Positions 1-9,197 are shown, counted from the stretch's first letter. The stretch: DNA of 64,000 nucleotides from RCIO01 sp035555795 (GCA_035555795.1 DATMGE010000072.1:62001-126000), one strand, 5' to 3'. A program made the numbers and translations. Notes: generated by a model not told the origin, from the letters alone.

Positions 1-104
1 CAATAGAGAGTATGGTTTGAACGCGCATCCGAAGGGGCGGATTCCATCTCGCATGGACATGAGCCGGGCCCTGCCGAATATGCCGATCCGGAGACCGTGA
101 GGGT

Positions 105-971
105 ATGAAGAGACTCTTTGCAGCCATTGCCGCAACCACAGCCTTTCTTGGCGCTGGCGCGGCGTTCGCCGATCAGCCGCGGCCGTGGCAGATGACTTTC
201 CAGGACTCTGCGACGCCCATCATGACCGAGATCCGGTGGTTCGAGCAGTATACGCTGTGGTTCATCGTCCCGATCACGCTGCTCGTTCTCGTCCTCATTG
301 CCTGGGTGATAATCCGTTTCCGGGCGAGCGCGAATCCGGTCCCTTCGCGGACCAGCCACAATACGCTCATCGAGGTGATCTGGACGGTCGGCCCGGTGGT
401 CATTCTCCTGTTCCTCGCCGTGCCTTCCTTCCAGCTTCTGACGGCGCAATACACGCCGCCGGAAGAGCCGACGCTGACCATCAAGGCGACCGGCGTGCAA
501 TGGAGCTGGGACTACGAATATCAGCTCGAGGCGCCGCTTACCTTCTCGTCCTTCATGCTGCAGGAAGGCGACCGCGCCGCTGCCGGCAAGGAAGACGTCG
601 CGACCTATCCGCGCCTGCTGGCGGTGGACAATGAGGTGGTCGTGCCGGTGAACGCCACGGTGCGCCTGCTGGTGACCGCGAGCGACGTCATCCACGCCTT
701 CGCCATGCCGGCATTCGGCATCAAGGTCGACGCGGTGCCGGGCCGTCTCAACGAGACCTGGTTCAAGGCCGAGCGCGAGGGCCTGTATTACGGCCAGTGC
801 TCCGAGCTTTGCGGCAAGGACCATGCCTTCATGCCCATCGCTGTCCGGGTTGTGGACCAGGCGAAGTACGATAGCTGGGTTGCAGCCGCCGCCACCGATA
901 TCGGTGCGGCTAACCGGGCGCTGATGGCGTCGATCGAGAACGAGACAAAGGTCGCCGTCGCGAGCAACTGA
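105..971 (+). CDS. coxB: Cytochrome c oxidase subunit II
   Basis: Subunit II of an aa3-type cytochrome c oxidase takes electrons from cytochrome c through the dinuclear CuA centre and passes them to subunit I. The 288-residue product has a cleavable signal peptide (about 1-22, ending AFA) and two membrane helices near 45-70 and 88-108. A periplasmic cupredoxin domain follows. The CuA ligands are all visible: His197, Cys232, Cys236, His240 and Met243, in the CSELCGKDH context. GTGAGGGT just before the ATG serves as ribosome site. It is the first gene of the cox operon here and lies 37 bases before ctaD. Confidence 0.97.
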   Translation: MKRLFAAIAATTAFLGAGAAFADQPRPWQMTFQDSATPIMTEIRWFEQYTLWFIVPITLLVLVLIAWVIIRFRASANPVPSRTSHNTLIEVIWTVGPVVILLFLAVPSFQLLTAQYTPPEEPTLTIKATGVQWSWDYEYQLEAPLTFSSFMLQEGDRAAAGKEDVATYPRLLAVDNEVVVPVNATVRLLVTASDVIHAFAMPAFGIKVDAVPGRLNETWFKAEREGLYYGQCSELCGKDHAFMPIAVRVVDQAKYDSWVAAAATDIGAANRALMASIENETKVAVASN

Positions 972-1008
972 GCCGGCGACAGAAGCGATCACAGGACGGA
1001 GCGGAAAA

Positions 1009-2664
1009 ATGGCAGGCGCTGCAGCAGCTCATCATGAAGAGCACGCCCACAAGCCGACAGGCTGGACGCGGTGGGTCTATTCCACCAATCACAAGGATAT
1101 CGGCACCCTCTACCTGATCTTCGCGATCATTGCCGGCATCATCGGCGGCTTCCTGTCGGTGATGATGCGCTGGGAACTGGCGGAGCCCGGTATCCAGATC
1201 TTCTCGGGCCTCGCCCAGATGGTCTACGGCTATGATGCCGATGCCGCGATCGATGGCGGCAAGAGCATGTTCAATGCCTTCACCACCGCGCACGGCCTCA
1301 TCATGATCTTCTTCATGGTCATGCCGGCGCTGATCGGCGGCTTCGCCAACTGGATGGTGCCGATCATGATCGGTGCGCCAGACATGGCGTTCCCGCGCAT
1401 GAACAACATCTCCTTCTGGCTGCTGCCGCCGGCATTCATCCTGATGCTGCTGTCGATGTTCATGCCGAGCGCGCCGGGCGCCTATGGCGTGGGCGGCGGC
1501 TGGACGATCTATCCGCCGCTGTCGACCTCCGGCCAGCCCGGACCTGCGATGGATCTGGCGATCCTGTCGATCCACATCGCCGGCGCGTCGTCGATCCTCG
1601 GCGCCATCAACTTCATCACCACGATCTTCAACATGCGCGCGCCGGGCATGACGCTGCACAAGATGCCGCTCTTCGCCTGGTCCGTGCTGATCACCGCCTT
1701 CCTTCTGCTGCTGTCGCTGCCGGTCCTGGCTGGTGCTATCACCATGCTGCTGACCGACCGCAATTTCGGCACGACCTTCTTCGACCCCGCAGGCGGCGGC
1801 GATCCGGTCCTCTACCAGCACCTGTTCTGGTTCTTCGGCCATCCGGAAGTGTACATCCTGATCCTGCCGGGCTTCGGCATCGTCAGCCACATCGTGTCGA
1901 CCTTCTCGCGCAAGCCGATCTTCGGCTATCTCGGCATGGCCTACGCCATGGTGGCGATCGGCGCCGTGGGCTTCGTCGTGTGGGCGCACCACATGTACAC
2001 CACCGGCATCTCGCTCGACACGCAGCGCTACTTCGTGTTCGCCACGATGGTCATTGCGGTGCCGACGGGCGTGAAGATCTTCTCCTGGATCGCCACAATG
2101 TGGGGCGGGTCGATCTCGATGCGCACGCCGATGCTGTGGGCGATCGGCTTCATCTTCCTGTTCACCGTCGGCGGCGTGACGGGCGTGCAGCTCGCCAATG
2201 CCGGCCTCGACCGTGCGATGCACGACACCTATTACGTGGTGGCGCACTTCCACTACGTGCTGTCGCTGGGCGCCGTCTTCGCCATCTTCGCGGCCTGGTA
2301 CTACTGGTTCCCGAAGATGACCGGCTACATGTACAATTCGACGATCGCGCGGCTGCACTTCTGGGTCACCTTCATCGGCGTGAACCTGGTGTTCTTCCCG
2401 CAGCATTTCCTCGGCCTTGCCGGCATGCCGCGCCGCTACATCGACTATCCGGATGCGTTCGCGGGCTGGAACATGGTGTCGTCCTACGGCTCCTACATCT
2501 CCGCCTTCGGCGTGCTGATCTTCCTCGTCGGCGTGGCGGAAGCCTTCGCGAAGAAGCGGGTGGCGGGCGACAATCCCTGGGGCGAAGGTGCGACCACGCT
2601 GGAATGGCAGCTCTCGTCTCCGCCGCCGTTCCACCAGTGGGAACAGCTGCCCCGTATCAAGTAA
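1009..2664 (+). CDS. ctaD: Cytochrome c oxidase subunit I
   Basis: The catalytic haem-copper subunit reduces O2 to water and pumps protons across the inner membrane. The 551-residue polytopic protein has the family signatures. HPEVY at 278-282 supplies the CuB His and the cross-linked Tyr. His327/His328 are the other CuB ligands, and His413 and His415 are the haem a3 and haem a ligands in HDTYYVVAHFH. Length is normal and the aa3 type is supported by the neighbouring ctaB, ctaG and SURF1 assembly genes. GGAGCGG precedes the ATG. An 8-bp hairpin in the 78-base gap before ctaB may modulate read-through. Confidence 0.98.
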   Translation: MAGAAAAHHEEHAHKPTGWTRWVYSTNHKDIGTLYLIFAIIAGIIGGFLSVMMRWELAEPGIQIFSGLAQMVYGYDADAAIDGGKSMFNAFTTAHGLIMIFFMVMPALIGGFANWMVPIMIGAPDMAFPRMNNISFWLLPPAFILMLLSMFMPSAPGAYGVGGGWTIYPPLSTSGQPGPAMDLAILSIHIAGASSILGAINFITTIFNMRAPGMTLHKMPLFAWSVLITAFLLLLSLPVLAGAITMLLTDRNFGTTFFDPAGGGDPVLYQHLFWFFGHPEVYILILPGFGIVSHIVSTFSRKPIFGYLGMAYAMVAIGAVGFVVWAHHMYTTGISLDTQRYFVFATMVIAVPTGVKIFSWIATMWGGSISMRTPMLWAIGFIFLFTVGGVTGVQLANAGLDRAMHDTYYVVAHFHYVLSLGAVFAIFAAWYYWFPKMTGYMYNSTIARLHFWVTFIGVNLVFFPQHFLGLAGMPRRYIDYPDAFAGWNMVSSYGSYISAFGVLIFLVGVAEAFAKKRVAGDNPWGEGATTLEWQLSSPPPFHQWEQLPRIK

Positions 2665-2692
2665 GGCAAGCGTAGCGAGCCATTTTGCCCAG

Positions 2693-2713
2693 ACCGCCGG
2701 TCCTGCCGGCGGT
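2693..2713 (+). terminator. Short hairpin between ctaD and ctaB
   Basis: An 8-bp perfect stem ACCGCCGG / CCGGCGGT with a 5-base loop (TCCTG) is followed by TTTCGG rather than a T run. It may be a weak attenuator or an mRNA-stabilising stem separating the abundant oxidase subunit messages from the assembly-factor genes downstream. Function is inferred. Confidence 0.35.
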
Positions 2714-2742
2714 TTCGGCCAGAAAGAGCAAGCAGTAGTCTG

Positions 2743-3687
2743 ATGGCATTGGTCGATAAGCATTTTGAGGACAGCGCGGGTGTCGGCATTTCCGAGGCCA
2801 CCGCCGCCGACTTCATCACGCTGCTGAAGCCGCGTGTCATGTCGCTGGTCGTCTTCACGGCGTTCGTCGGCATGGTGGTCGCGCCCGTTACGGTCAATCC
2901 GTTCCTGATGGTGGTCGCGATCGGGGCTATCGCCATCGGCGCGGGCGCCTCCGGCGCGCTCAACATGTGGTACGATGCCGATATCGATGCGCTGATGACG
3001 CGCACCGCATTGCGGCCGATCCCGGCGGGACGCGTCGCCGCCTATGACGCGCTCGTCTTCGGCGTGATCCTCTCCGTCTTCGCGGTGATGACGCTCGGCC
3101 TGCTGCTCAACTGGCTGGCAGCGGCGATGCTCGCCTTCACCATCTTCTTCTATGCCGTCATCTACACGATGTGGCTGAAGCGCTGGACGCCGCAGAACAT
3201 CGTCATCGGCGGTGCCGCCGGTGCGTTTCCGCCGATGATCGGCTGGACCGCCGCAACCGGCACCATCGGCCTGGAAAGCATCATCCTGTTCCTCATCATC
3301 TTCCTCTGGACGCCGCCGCATTTCTGGGCGCTCGCTCTGTTCAAGCAGGGCGACTACGGCCGCGCCGGCGTGCCGATGCTGCCGAATGTAGCGGGTGAGG
3401 CGGCGACGCGGCGGCAGATTTTCGTCTATTCGCTGCTGCTGGCGGTAAGCGGTGTCCTGCCGGCCGTCCTTGGCTATGACAGTCTCTGGTACGGTATCGC
3501 CGCGGCGCTGCTCGGCATCGGTTTCGTCTATTATGCCTGGCGGGTATTGCGCATGCCCGACGGCGATGCGGGCATGAAACCTGCGAAGGCCCTGTTCGGC
3601 TATTCGCTGCTCTACCTCTTTGCGATCTTCGCGCTGATCCTGCTCGACAAGCTTGCCATGCGCATGTTCGGAGGGCTGCTGGCATGA
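2743..3687 (+). CDS. ctaB: Protohaem IX farnesyltransferase (haem O synthase)
   Basis: This enzyme transfers a farnesyl group to haem b to make haem O, the precursor of the haem A used by the oxidase. It is a UbiA-superfamily membrane protein of 314 residues with about nine hydrophobic helices. The first prenyl-diphosphate/Mg binding motif N-x3-D-x3-D is at residues 74-82 (NMWYDADID). It sits between ctaD and the assembly factor genes. Its stop overlaps the next start in an ATGA, which implies translational coupling. Confidence 0.96.
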   Translation: MALVDKHFEDSAGVGISEATAADFITLLKPRVMSLVVFTAFVGMVVAPVTVNPFLMVVAIGAIAIGAGASGALNMWYDADIDALMTRTALRPIPAGRVAAYDALVFGVILSVFAVMTLGLLLNWLAAAMLAFTIFFYAVIYTMWLKRWTPQNIVIGGAAGAFPPMIGWTAATGTIGLESIILFLIIFLWTPPHFWALALFKQGDYGRAGVPMLPNVAGEAATRRQIFVYSLLLAVSGVLPAVLGYDSLWYGIAAALLGIGFVYYAWRVLRMPDGDAGMKPAKALFGYSLLYLFAIFALILLDKLAMRMFGGLLA

Positions 3688-3848
3688 AGCCTGATGAACT
3701 GGAACGCGTGAGCCTCACCGAGGCGCAGAAGAAGGCGCGGCGCAACCGCTCGATCGCGCTGGCGCTGGCGCTGGCCGCCTTCGTCCTGATTTTCTATATC
3801 GCGACGCTGGTGAAGTTCGGTCCCGCCATCCTCAACAGGCCGCTATGA
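3684..3848 (+). CDS. Small CoxF-like membrane protein
   Basis: This 54-residue protein has a charged N-terminus (MKPDELERVSLTEAQKKARR), one hydrophobic helix at about 25-43, and a short tail. It matches the CoxF-type proteins that sit between ctaB and ctaG in rhizobial cox operons and are thought to help oxidase assembly; no enzymatic role is known. ATGA overlaps at both ends (with ctaB at 3684 and ctaG at 3845) support it as a real translated gene despite its size. Confidence 0.88.
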   Translation: MKPDELERVSLTEAQKKARRNRSIALALALAAFVLIFYIATLVKFGPAILNRPL

Positions 3849-4468
3849 TGAATACGACCCCGCAGGAGAAGAACGGCAACCGCTCGAATACGCGCATCGC
3901 AGTCGCGTGTTTCGCGGTCTTCGCCGCCATGGTGGGCGTGTCTTATGCGGCGGTTCCGCTTTATCAGCTGTTCTGCCAGGTCACGGGCTATGGCGGCACC
4001 ACGCAGCGTGTCACGCAATATTCCGACAAGGTGCTCGACCGGAAGATCACGGTCCGCTTCGACGGCAACACCTCCTCCGGCCTGCCATGGGATTTCAAGC
4101 CCGTGCAGCGCGAAGTGACCATGCCGATCGGGCAGACAACCCAGATCGCCTATCAGGCGCGGAACCTGTTCTCGAAGCCGACGGGCGGGCGGGCGACATT
4201 CAACGTCACGCCGCAGCTTGCCGGCGCCTATTTCATGAAGGTGGAGTGCTTCTGCTTCACCGACACGACGCTCCAGCCGGGCGAAACGATGGACATGCCG
4301 GTCGTCTTCTACGTCGATCCGGAGATCGTCAACGTTCCGGAACTGAAGAATATCAATACGATCACCCTTTCCTACACCTTCTATCCCACCGCTGCTGACA
4401 AGCCCGTCGCCGCGGTCGGTGAAGTCGGAAATGTGGTGGCGCCAAAAGCCACGAATATCGGGGGTTGA
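3845..4468 (+). CDS. ctaG: Cytochrome c oxidase assembly protein CtaG/Cox11
   Basis: Cox11 family copper chaperone, needed to insert CuB into subunit I. The 207-residue product has one N-terminal membrane anchor (about 19-38) and a periplasmic immunoglobulin-like domain. The copper-binding CFCF motif has its cysteines at 135 and 137. An ATGATG start region offers two adjacent starts (3845 or 3848). The first is favoured because it overlaps the preceding stop. The next gene, ctaE, begins two bases after this stop. Confidence 0.96.
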   Translation: MMNTTPQEKNGNRSNTRIAVACFAVFAAMVGVSYAAVPLYQLFCQVTGYGGTTQRVTQYSDKVLDRKITVRFDGNTSSGLPWDFKPVQREVTMPIGQTTQIAYQARNLFSKPTGGRATFNVTPQLAGAYFMKVECFCFTDTTLQPGETMDMPVVFYVDPEIVNVPELKNINTITLSYTFYPTAADKPVAAVGEVGNVVAPKATNIGG

Positions 4469-4470
4469 CC

Positions 4471-5349
4471 ATGGCAGAGAGCCACGCAAAGCAGCACGAC
4501 TACCACATCATCGACCCCAGCCCGTGGCCGTTCCTCGGCTCCCTGGGCGCGCTGGTCATGGCGATCGGCGGCGTGTCCTGGATGCAGTATCTGAAGGGCA
4601 ACGAGTTCCACATCTTCGGCGTGAACCTGTCGACGCCGTGGATCTTCTTCGTCGGCGTGGCGATCGTGCTCTACACGATGTTCGGCTGGTGGTCGGACAC
4701 GATCAAGGAAGCGCATCAGGGGCATCATACACGCGTGGTCTCGCTCCACCTGCGCTACGGCATGATCATGTTCATCGCCTCCGAGGTGATGTTCTTCGTT
4801 GCCTGGTTCTGGGTCTTCTTCGATGCCAGCCTGTTCCCCGGCGAAGCCACTCAATATGCGCGCGCCGAATATACCGGCGGCGTCTGGCCGCCGCAGGGCA
4901 TCGAGGTGCTCAATCCGTGGCACCTGCCGCTCTACAACACGATCATCCTGCTTCTGTCGGGCACGACCGTGACCTGGGCGCATCACGCGCTGCTGCACAA
5001 TGACCGCAAGGGCCTCGTCTGGGGTCTGGCGCTTACCGTGGCGCTCGGCGTGCTGTTCTCCTTCGTGCAGGCCTACGAATATATCCATGCGCCGTTCGCG
5101 TTCTCGCAGTCGATCTATGGCGCGACCTTCTTCATGGCGACCGGCTTCCATGGCTTCCACGTGCTGATCGGCACGATCTTCCTGGCCGTATGCCTCCTGC
5201 GCGCCATGGGCGGCGACTTCACCCCGAAGCAGCATTTCGGCTTCGAGGCCGCCGCCTGGTACTGGCACTTCGTCGACGTGGTCTGGCTCTTCCTCTTTGC
5301 CACGATCTATGTGTGGGCTTCGGTCGGCGCGACCATCGCCACGCACTGA
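4471..5349 (+). CDS. ctaE: Cytochrome c oxidase subunit III
   Basis: Non-catalytic core subunit that binds lipids and stabilises the oxidase during proton pumping. The 292-residue product has seven hydrophobic helices and the family signatures WW-x-D-x-I-x-E-x-HQGHHT near the N-terminus and GATFFMATGFHGFHV toward the C-terminus. The ATG at 4471 is preferred over the in-frame TTG at 4465 because it aligns with the usual MAE start. The operon appears to end at the hairpin immediately downstream. Confidence 0.97.
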   Translation: MAESHAKQHDYHIIDPSPWPFLGSLGALVMAIGGVSWMQYLKGNEFHIFGVNLSTPWIFFVGVAIVLYTMFGWWSDTIKEAHQGHHTRVVSLHLRYGMIMFIASEVMFFVAWFWVFFDASLFPGEATQYARAEYTGGVWPPQGIEVLNPWHLPLYNTIILLLSGTTVTWAHHALLHNDRKGLVWGLALTVALGVLFSFVQAYEYIHAPFAFSQSIYGATFFMATGFHGFHVLIGTIFLAVCLLRAMGGDFTPKQHFGFEAAAWYWHFVDVVWLFLFATIYVWASVGATIATH

Positions 5350-5371
5350 GCGAGCAGGAATGCGGATATGC

Positions 5372-5399
5372 AAGGCGGCCATGGAAACATGGCCGCCTT
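5372..5399 (+). terminator. Terminator of the cox operon
   Basis: A perfect 12-bp inverted repeat (AAGGCGGCCATG / CATGGCCGCCTT) closes on a GAAA tetraloop, 22 bases after the ctaE stop. It is followed by T-rich sequence (TGCCTTTTGC). This is the strongest intrinsic terminator candidate in the left half. It separates the structural cox genes from DUF983/SURF1. Confidence 0.8.
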
Positions 5400-5441
5400 T
5401 GCCTTTTGCATGTATTGGATCTCATGTTTCCACGATGAGGG

Positions 5442-5840
5442 ATGGCCGCGATGCAATATGAGGACAGCGCCCATTGGCCGCAGGTCGATCCCGCGAAGGC
5501 GGGGCTTGCCGGCCGCTGCCCGCGCTGCGGCGAGGGGCGCCTGTTTTCGGGTTTCCTGGCGACCGCGCCTTCCTGCGGCGTGTGCGGCCTGGACTATGCC
5601 TTCGCCGATGCCGGTGACGGACCTGCCGTCTTCGTCATCCTCATCATCGGCTTCATCGTGGTGGGGCTTGCGCTGTGGATGGAGGTGAATCTCAACCCGC
5701 CGCTCTGGGTGCACTTCCTGCTGTGGATACCGCTGGTGCTGATCCTGGCGCCGCTGGCGCTGCGGCTGATGAAGGGGCTTTTGATCGCCTATCAGTACCG
5801 CAACAAGGCGGCGGAAGGGCAGTTGGACAAGGGCAGATGA
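5442..5840 (+). CDS. DUF983 family membrane protein
   Basis: A protein of unknown function, 132 residues long. It has an N-terminal zinc-ribbon-like pair (CPRCGEG and CGVCG) followed by two membrane helices at about 58-78 and 87-107. DUF983 genes are commonly found beside cox assembly genes in alphaproteobacteria, so a role in oxidase biogenesis is plausible but unproven. An in-frame ATG at 5451 is an alternative start. It overlaps the SURF1 start by ATGA. Confidence 0.88.
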   Translation: MAAMQYEDSAHWPQVDPAKAGLAGRCPRCGEGRLFSGFLATAPSCGVCGLDYAFADAGDGPAVFVILIIGFIVVGLALWMEVNLNPPLWVHFLLWIPLVLILAPLALRLMKGLLIAYQYRNKAAEGQLDKGR

Positions 5841-6577
5841 CCGATACCGCCATACCGCCGCGTTCGCGCGCCTTCATGATCGTGATGGCGCTGGTGACGC
5901 TGCTTGCCTTCGTCACCCTGCTCGCGCTTGGCACCTGGCAGGTTCAGCGTCTCGCCTGGAAGGAAGACCTGCTGGCGACGATCGACGCGCGGATCCATGC
6001 CGCGCCGATCACGCTGGACGAACTGAACAGGCGCGACGACATCGAATATGTCCCCGTGCGGGTGTCAGGCCATTTCGATCACGCAGCCGAGCGGCATTTC
6101 TTCACCACCCATGAGGGCATGTCGGGCTACAATGTCTATACGCCGCTCATCATGGGGAATGGCGAGGCGGTCTTCGTCAATCGCGGCTTCGTACCGTTCG
6201 ACCGCAAGGATGCTGCGGGCAGGGCGCAGGGGCAGGTCGCCGGCGAGCTGCAGGTGACGGGGCTCGCCCGCAAGGGGCTTGCCGAGAAGCCGTCCTTCGC
6301 GGTGCCCGACAACGACCCTGCCAAGAATATCTTCTACTGGAAGGATATAAGGCAGATGCGCGAGACATCCGATCTGCCAGTGGATGTGCCGGTGCTCGGC
6401 TATTTCATCGATGCCGATGCGACGCCCAATCCGGGCGGCCTGCCGGTGGGCGGCACGACCATCGTCAATCTGCCCAACAACCACCTGCAATATGCGGTGA
6501 CATGGTATGGACTGGCGGCGGCGCTGGCGGTGGTGGTTGCCGCCTGGCTGGTGCGGCGTTTGCGCCACCGCGCTTGA
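5837..6577 (+). CDS. SURF1 family oxidase assembly protein
   Basis: SURF1/Shy1 proteins help assemble aa3-type oxidase, probably at the haem a insertion step. The 246-residue product has one membrane helix near each end (about 12-35 and 218-238) enclosing a periplasmic domain, the canonical SURF1 topology. Typical motifs are LGTWQVQRLAWK after the first helix and NRGFVP in the middle. The ATG overlaps the DUF983 stop, which indicates coupling. Confidence 0.93.
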   Translation: MTDTAIPPRSRAFMIVMALVTLLAFVTLLALGTWQVQRLAWKEDLLATIDARIHAAPITLDELNRRDDIEYVPVRVSGHFDHAAERHFFTTHEGMSGYNVYTPLIMGNGEAVFVNRGFVPFDRKDAAGRAQGQVAGELQVTGLARKGLAEKPSFAVPDNDPAKNIFYWKDIRQMRETSDLPVDVPVLGYFIDADATPNPGGLPVGGTTIVNLPNNHLQYAVTWYGLAAALAVVVAAWLVRRLRHRA

Positions 6578-6638
6578 CAGGCGGTGGCTGGAAACGCCAT
6601 CTGCCCAGCAGGCACAGTTTAGGCACGGCCGGAGATTC

Positions 6639-7634
6639 ATGAGCGACCAACTGACGATCAGGCTTTGCGAACCGCGCGGCTTCTGCGCCGGCGTGGATCG
6701 TGCCATCCAGATCGTCGTGCTGGCGCTGAAGAAATATGGCGCGCCGGTCTATGTGCGCCACGAGATCGTGCACAATCGCTATGTGGTCGAGGGCCTGCAG
6801 GAGCGCGGCGCGGTCTTCATCGAGGAACTGTCGGAAATTCCGCCGGAACACCGGCATTGCCCGGTGGTCTTCTCCGCCCATGGCGTTCCGAAATCGGTGC
6901 CCGCGGATGCCGAGGCGCGCGAGCTCTTCTATCTCGACGCCACCTGTCCGCTCGTCTCCAAGGTGCACAAGCAGGCGATGCGCCATGAGCGGCAGGGCCG
7001 CCACGTGCTGCTGATCGGACATGCCGGTCACCCCGAGGTGATCGGCACGATGGGCCAGTTGCCGGAGGGCAGCGTGACGCTGGTGGAGACGGTCGCGGAT
7101 GCGGCGCGCATAAGCGTGCCCGACGAGATGGCGCTCGGCTTCGTCACGCAGACGACCCTGTCAGTGGACGATACGGCCGACATCGTCGCCGCCCTGCAGA
7201 AGCGCTTTCCCGACCTGCAGGCGCCGGCGGCGGAATCGATCTGCTATGCCACCACCAACCGCCAGGAGGCGGTGAAGCAAGCGGCCGAAGGAACCGATTT
7301 CTTCATCATTGTCGGCGCACCGAACTCGTCCAATTCCAAGCGCCTTGTCGAGGTGGCGGAGCGCGCCGGCTCGAAGCGGGCGCTTTTGGTGCAGCGCGCG
7401 TCGGAAATCCCTTGGGACGAATTGGCGGATGTGCGCGTGGTAGGTCTGTCGGCCGGCGCGTCGGCGCCCGAAATCATCGTGGACGAGATCATTTCGGCGT
7501 TCCGGGCACGCTACGACGTGAAGCTCGATCTCGCCCTGACCGTGCGCGAGACGGAGAATTTTCTGGTCAACCGCGTCCTGCGCGATGTTGAATTGCTGCC
7601 GGCCGATATGGCCTTCGTCAACGGCGCCGCCTGA
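6639..7634 (+). CDS. ispH: 4-hydroxy-3-methylbut-2-enyl diphosphate reductase
   Basis: The last enzyme of the MEP isoprenoid pathway converts HMBPP to IPP and DMAPP using a [4Fe-4S] cluster. The 331-residue product has the three conserved cluster cysteines at 16 (RGFCAGVDRA), 103 (DATCPLV) and 202 (ICYATTNRQ). The substrate-binding motifs HEIVHN, SAHGV, GHAGHPEV and SSNSKRL are also present. I placed the start at the ATG that gives MSDQLTIRL; longer in-frame starts run back into SURF1. It lies 4 bases before thrB. Confidence 0.97.
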   Translation: MSDQLTIRLCEPRGFCAGVDRAIQIVVLALKKYGAPVYVRHEIVHNRYVVEGLQERGAVFIEELSEIPPEHRHCPVVFSAHGVPKSVPADAEARELFYLDATCPLVSKVHKQAMRHERQGRHVLLIGHAGHPEVIGTMGQLPEGSVTLVETVADAARISVPDEMALGFVTQTTLSVDDTADIVAALQKRFPDLQAPAAESICYATTNRQEAVKQAAEGTDFFIIVGAPNSSNSKRLVEVAERAGSKRALLVQRASEIPWDELADVRVVGLSAGASAPEIIVDEIISAFRARYDVKLDLALTVRETENFLVNRVLRDVELLPADMAFVNGAA

Positions 7635-7638
7635 TCCC

Positions 7639-8607
7639 ATGGCCGTCTACACCGATATTTCCGAGACCGAACTCGGCGCCTTCCTGCGCGGCTATGATGT
7701 CGGCGAGCTCCTGTCCTACAAGGGGATCGCCGAAGGCACGGAGAATTCCAACTTCCTCCTGCATACGACGCAGGGCTCGTTCATCCTCACGCTCTACGAG
7801 AAGCGCGTGGACCGCGACGACCTGCCGTTCTTCCTCGGCATGATGGAACATCTGGCGAAGAAGGGCCTGTCATGCCCGTTGCCGGTGCACCGCGACGATG
7901 GCGTGGTGATCGGCGAGCTGGCCGGTCGGCCCTGCGCCGTCATCACCTTCCTGGAAGGCATGTGGCCGCGTCGACCGACGGTCACCCATTGCCGCGAGGT
8001 CGGCAAGGCGCTGGCACAAATGCATCTTGCGGGCGCCGACTTCCCGCTGCGCCGGACGAATGCGCTTTCCGTGGACGGCTGGCAGAAATTGTGGGCGCAG
8101 TCGCGTTCGCGCGCGGATGACGTGCATCCGGGCCTTGTGCGCGAGGTCGATGCCGAATTCGACGCCATCGCCCATCACTGGCCGAAGGATCTGCCGGAAG
8201 GGCTGATCCATGCCGATCTCTTCCCCGACAATGTGTTTTTCATCGGCGACCGGCTGTCGGGCCTGATCGACTTCTATTTCGCCTGCAATGACATGCTGGT
8301 CTATGACGTGGCGACCTGCCTCAATGCCTGGTGCTTCGAGAAGGATATTTCCTTCAACCTCACCAAGGGCACGGCGCTTCTCGCGGGCTATAACAGCGTG
8401 CGGCAGCTCTCGCAGGCAGAGCTGGACGCGCTGCCGCTTCTGGCGCGCGGTTCGGCGCTGCGCTTCATGCTGACGCGCCTCTATGATTGGCTGTCGGTGT
8501 CGGAAGGCGCGCTGGTGAAGAAGCGCGACCCGATGGAATATGTGCGCCGCCTGCGCTTCCACCGCTCGATCCGCTCGGCAAGCGAATATGGGGCGGCGGT
8601 CGCGTGA
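7639..8607 (+). CDS. thrB: Homoserine kinase (ThrB type II)
   Basis: Phosphorylates homoserine in threonine synthesis. The fold is that of the choline/aminoglycoside kinase family used as ThrB in alphaproteobacteria and Pseudomonas, unlike the GHMP-type ThrB of E. coli. The 322-residue product has a nucleotide-binding region GIAEGTENSNF, the catalytic loop HADLFPDNVFF and the Mg-binding GLIDFYFA. The matching threonine synthase thrC is encoded 8 kb away on the other strand. It overlaps rnhA by GTGA. Confidence 0.95.
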   Translation: MAVYTDISETELGAFLRGYDVGELLSYKGIAEGTENSNFLLHTTQGSFILTLYEKRVDRDDLPFFLGMMEHLAKKGLSCPLPVHRDDGVVIGELAGRPCAVITFLEGMWPRRPTVTHCREVGKALAQMHLAGADFPLRRTNALSVDGWQKLWAQSRSRADDVHPGLVREVDAEFDAIAHHWPKDLPEGLIHADLFPDNVFFIGDRLSGLIDFYFACNDMLVYDVATCLNAWCFEKDISFNLTKGTALLAGYNSVRQLSQAELDALPLLARGSALRFMLTRLYDWLSVSEGALVKKRDPMEYVRRLRFHRSIRSASEYGAAVA

Positions 8608-9086
8608 AGACGGTGGAGATTTTCACGGACGGCGCCTGCTCGGGCAATCCAGGCCCCGGCGGCTGGGGCGCGCTGCTGCGCTATAACGGCAAGGTGAAGG
8701 AACTGTCGGGCGGCGAGGCCCAGACGACCAACAACCGCATGGAGCTGAAAGCCGCGATCGCTGCGCTGAGCGCGCTCAGGGAACCATGCCGGGTCGAGCT
8801 CTACACCGACAGCAATTATGTGAAGGATGGCATTTCGAGCTGGATCGCCGGCTGGAAGCGCAATGGCTGGAAGACGGCGGCGAAGCAGCCGGTCAAGAAT
8901 GCCGAACTCTGGCAGGCGCTGGATATGGCGCGGCAGCGCCACGACGTGAACTGGCACTGGGTGAAGGGGCATGCCGGCCATCCCGAAAACGAGCGTGCCG
9001 ACGAACTGGCGCGGCTTGGAATGGCCGAATTCAAGCCAGCCCGGCCGAGCGCGCCGCCAGCCGGCCGCGCGCCGCAGGGGAAATAG
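8604..9086 (+). CDS. rnhA: Ribonuclease HI
   Basis: Degrades the RNA strand of RNA/DNA hybrids. The 160-residue product contains the full DEDD active site: Asp9 (FTDGACSGNPG), Glu47 (MELKAAI), Asp69 (TDSNYV) and Asp133 (NERADELA). I call a GTG start at 8604 because it overlaps the thrB stop and directly precedes the conserved first strand. The C-terminal 20 residues are Pro/Ala/Arg-rich and probably disordered. The gene converges with the peroxiredoxin gene. Confidence 0.95.
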   Translation: MKTVEIFTDGACSGNPGPGGWGALLRYNGKVKELSGGEAQTTNNRMELKAAIAALSALREPCRVELYTDSNYVKDGISSWIAGWKRNGWKTAAKQPVKNAELWQALDMARQRHDVNWHWVKGHAGHPENERADELARLGMAEFKPARPSAPPAGRAPQGK

Positions 9087-9129
9087 GGCGTTTCAGCTTT
9101 GCGGGAGCGGCTTCGCCGCAGCCCCCACC

Positions 9130-9153
9130 CCTCCCCCTTGTGGAAGGGCGGGG
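9130..9153. terminator. Imperfect hairpin between convergent rnhA and prx
   Basis: A 10-bp stem (one mismatch, one G-T pair) with a GTGG loop lies in the 111-base gap between convergent genes. C-rich / G-rich palindromes of this CCCCTCCCCCTT type are scattered in many rhizobial intergenic regions, so it may be a dispersed element rather than a dedicated terminator. Confidence 0.4.
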
Positions 9154-9197
9154 TGCTTCATCGCGATGGTGGACGTTTAATCCCACCCGGAAATGCC

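Noticed and set aside
1..104. Gene fragment at the left edge
   Set aside because: The short sequence before coxB has no frame I could support as the end of a gene.
910..3321. 803-codon open frame on the minus strand across ctaD and ctaB
   Set aside because: It is antisense to two unmistakable oxidase genes. Its Arg/His/Asp-rich composition is typical of the opposite strand of high-GC coding DNA.
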